NCBI GenBank assembly: GCA_947593735.1 | Contig: CANQDT010000001.1 | Location: 84,833-148,832 of the forward strand | Length of the DNA: 64,000 nucleotides | Origin: an uncultured Lachnospiraceae bacterium | GTDB lineage: Bacteria > Bacillota > Clostridia > Lachnospirales > Lachnospiraceae | Direction of reading: 5' to 3' | Shown: positions 63,701 through 64,000 of the stretch, one piece after another | How positions within the stretch are numbered: position 1 is the stretch's first letter | How the letters are laid out: each line of letters begins with the position of its first letter | Notes under the pieces: generated by a model | Database searches by the model: none | The model's input: only the letters and a program-made list of their open reading frames with translations | Told to the model about the DNA's origin: nothing | Program-made: the position numbers and the translations under genes

Positions 63701-64000
63701 TGCTCCAAGGTTCAGCTGCCCGTTTTTCTGGATATTGTCCCACTGGGGCTGGCTCGCAAACGACGTATAATTTCTCGTAAATGTTTCAAACCGTGCCGGA
63801 ACATACGCCGTGTTGACCTTGTCGATCTCGCTCTCTTCAATAAACTGGCTTTTGTCTACCGTGGAAAGTTCGCGGATCCCATCTTCCACGATCTCATCCA
63901 TCTGCGCATCCGGGTCGATATCGTTCGGGAACGCGATCGGCGCGATCCCTGCCTCCGTTCCCGCGTCCCCTGTCTCCACAGGTTCCGCTTCCACCGCCGT
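57728..64000 (-). CDS. Giant secreted heparinase II/III-like polysaccharide lyase, 5' end outside window
   Basis: The visible 2,090 residues run to the window edge, where codons before GTG 63,994 stay open; the signal peptide lies beyond. Order of the visible part: two DNRLRE-like beta modules (around 40-240 and 560-760), a jelly-roll carbohydrate-binding module (about 955-1,080), an alpha/alpha-toroid (about 1,130-1,400), and a beta-sandwich with EGPEIGHAHKDQMSF near 1,480, the His motif of heparinase II/III-like lyases. Then come a Gly/Thr/Pro linker (about 1,765-1,815), a chitobiase-C-like domain and two Big_2 Ig-like repeats (about 1,900-2,090). No cell-wall anchor follows. It would cut a uronate-containing polysaccharide outside the cell; the substrate is unknown. 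Confidence 0.8.
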   Translation of the reverse strand, partial: TAVEAEPVETGDAGTEAGIAPIAFPNDIDPDAQMDEIVEDGIRELSTVDKSQFIEESEIDKVNTAYVPARFETFTRNYTSFASQPQWDNIQKNGQLNLGANRYVWLQLEMGDEVQKILSDPAYQNYNLVQANVRMAHVYNRTAGGMNRVWYIPDNSWTSAENEDAGGKALTYNNSLTYFDQGTDIGSGMANGGNNTMKLNTFSADGISAFDVSKENYRITVVVGGTDTGADMASSYLTPENNYNQPLIDEYRPSFQMTYSNANAQQIKYQIDRPYVLEKIRKIIAEYDNTETIADFTAISDENDVTVAYSIEDEASKQWASVDGASIHITRPTAEQGSKDIVIHVRTQRGDVIMAYDLNMTILAEQEVSPTLESSLKAVADYAEQTLEQQKADGNIAEDPADETPGKLSQEAADALETAIADARACSDPADMSTMIQNVIRTGQTFMGSGTICNDILYHTKNPYLDAGNTLVYSEARANLEGLVWKAKATLLNDPDMYTENAKKTLQVEIERAEKALQVDEDGTSMLKLPFVKTRMYYSRRDDEMIQHATRYTTKFTNYNGGSYGLQPVLEWYPSAHILYNAYTTIEIPATFMGFINSSQPDVWTGDKNIVIGKLPNDRIAMFQYDLHGINGLKSAQIRMVDSNTNGYTANVFLEPDDHYTNNAPTWNQMVEKNGPYQSAGVGVVSGQLIGTHKAAGKGNASYTDLTEAALSEAAGDGILTISMQLQREENFPLDFFSTGTAQNVTQLPTFFAKTSDISEKQLRERVTTLIDNQKYIFDSAETYTGDVRNAEVGQLEKTSYDAAIAAMEHVESELDSASIYTIAKDAVKFMNAAYECRMSIALSSDVDVDENGVQKGNIFYSGEQVEELKQLIKTNDYIRNAYESMKNSMKTVKLDVSRDWWERFQKNDLSLYREYPSFTSNPASSGGKYTSGRHVSGTDGKELPANLPAGHTYTGKAYVTIELEPEDNDTTGYLGMNGGGCGEAWVDNFVITSDESHVVEIPNADFEVAAVSGSAPLNWTLSTTGNGEGKWESDRRNVYSGNRSLYLHNPDGNSSVKWTSSVFDLPITSSADGFDVYWSIQQYGVFEKAGPQVKFHFLTETADGESEVVSRPQFYNAKGKPSSTGIGGVGQTMQRAAILAMLEDNSKERDDYLELAKIYLNMQLDEMNQGVEHWFRFDQRPDGADAFGAVQTGRVAAGVAAAYSCIKNMKFSDGTPAFTDEERAEVTEKAAYMIRALNDIRDLYDLAYDEVPTSGGNWSSDMNSGATMLSLAFIDTLPEARVHFYNGMRFSEVMLLANMNEDGSWPEAVRYHNGAVSKLAVLAKALRSSTGYDWFANPDIEFYKAFDYLTWIQTPTYASGNCSTPFYGDHILSSGDELFMCGLYYDEIAEVQPEVALRMYGTWLNAGTPTPTLGNEDVQISALFGHMVDINDYGNYKEAMKKIGSTDYAKYFGTFIFRNNFMKKGYESWLSIMLHEGPEIGHAHKDQMSFIMYADNIPLVVDPGSAPTYWGGSAGFYKQSAQHAVVTYEKAPGSYEDTDVNSTQRGWYASDSLDLVKGSSKRYNTTSDAAKMRDIAFIKNGFEAYVILDQVTGADYGTMMNLPLLTRSKNAITQNGNKFTAGMFGGIDLEITYLQGNYESNEVLTYGATGPYQLREDEDTPQVDHLRIHNQGNDPYLTVLFPKTRRRGNLTTEDLGNGVYKLTHSSGNIVYVAVNTDRRTKSVRLPEGNVTDLESLNNASPTVYADGVVSVPGNSMKLLTPKVATTQEVEQAGGSTTQTPEPSRPGGTTGSATPGAAAGGGAAAPSNDPTNYVTGNNVNSDLTKPGVAGKPSADINDSKAAKGKLAFDVTGDADVYYSVNGSDYKKYSGTDNSLSEGRNTVVYFTVDRSTGGKTRGISEVITVGVSSGNGDDTILEDADTAVEVYRNLAVGQKAKISAASGVEVEYRSADSAVASVTGKGVVTAKKAGKTDISVLVTKDGVTEKVLIHVTVKKKKNVPEGTRNLGKVKVTKAGTPVIVLTKEMEVSGSSKIVVEKKEGVTLSYKTSDKAVATVTQSGKIKGKAVGTANVTATVKMNGVVQKYQVKVTVR

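Overview
This window looks like chromosomal DNA of a spore-forming Clostridia bacterium, most probably a member of the Lachnospiraceae (family-level inference from gene content and order; I cannot name the species). Evidence: the sporulation and germination genes yqfD, spoIIP, gpr and a SpoIIIE/FtsK-type translocase; the Firmicutes gene orders phoH-ybeY, ftsK-rimO-pgsA-cinA-recA-recX-rny and rpsT-gpr-spoIIP-lepA-hemW; a T-box riboswitch; type III glutamine synthetase; and AGGAGG ribosome binding sites. Most genes lie on the minus strand.

Layout. 1-2.4 kb (minus): phoH, ybeY and a DUF3048 gene cut by the window edge, divergent from yqfD and rpsU (2.5-4.05 kb, plus). 4.07-4.95 kb: a zinc carboxypeptidase (M14) gene that has lost its 5' end. 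4.95-7.53 kb: a visibly A+T-richer island of decaying mobile DNA: an alkyltransferase-like/RelB chimera, a RelE/ParE toxin broken by a stop and a frameshift, a frameshifted small gene, two XRE regulators and a transposase fragment. 7.5-9.2 kb: a half-size EamA transporter and an Rpn-type nuclease. 9.2-15.3 kb: alaS with a 45-residue membrane-protein gene overlapping its start, then a three-gene ABC importer behind a T-box with a TGG (Trp) specifier, so very likely a tryptophan importer. 15.3-28.6 kb: NUDIX hydrolase, rny, recX, recA, cinA, pgsA, rimO, folD, fhs, ftsK, uppP. 28.8-39.4 kb: a secreted 3D-domain protein, proBA, a polyprenyl-phosphate glycosyltransferase, azlCD, a sirtuin, a large two-module metallopeptidase, a polysaccharide deacetylase and type III glutamine synthetase. 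39.6-45.6 kb: glutamate synthase gltBD, which with glnN forms a neighbouring nitrogen-assimilation block. 45.8-51.4 kb: hemW, lepA, spoIIP, gpr, rpsT. 51.5-54.4 kb: a three-gene unit of hydrolase, UPF0173 metallo-hydrolase and aminotransferase. 54.5-64 kb: an accessory carbohydrate region with an AraC regulator, a GH28-like beta-helix protein behind a consensus promoter and a 27-bp palindrome, an EamA exporter and a >2,000-residue secreted heparinase/lyase-like enzyme that runs off the right end.

The signals most worth attention are regulatory and architectural: the Trp T-box followed by a second terminator; an attenuator-like hairpin in the glnN leader; a long AT-rich inverted repeat before gltB; the palindromic operator of the GH28-like gene; the two-metallopeptidase fusion; and the decayed toxin-antitoxin island that replaced the 5' half of the M14 gene. 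No tRNA, rRNA, CRISPR array, integrase or complete insertion sequence was seen. Apart from the T-box leader (14,713-15,276), no stretch longer than 300 bases lacks a gene.
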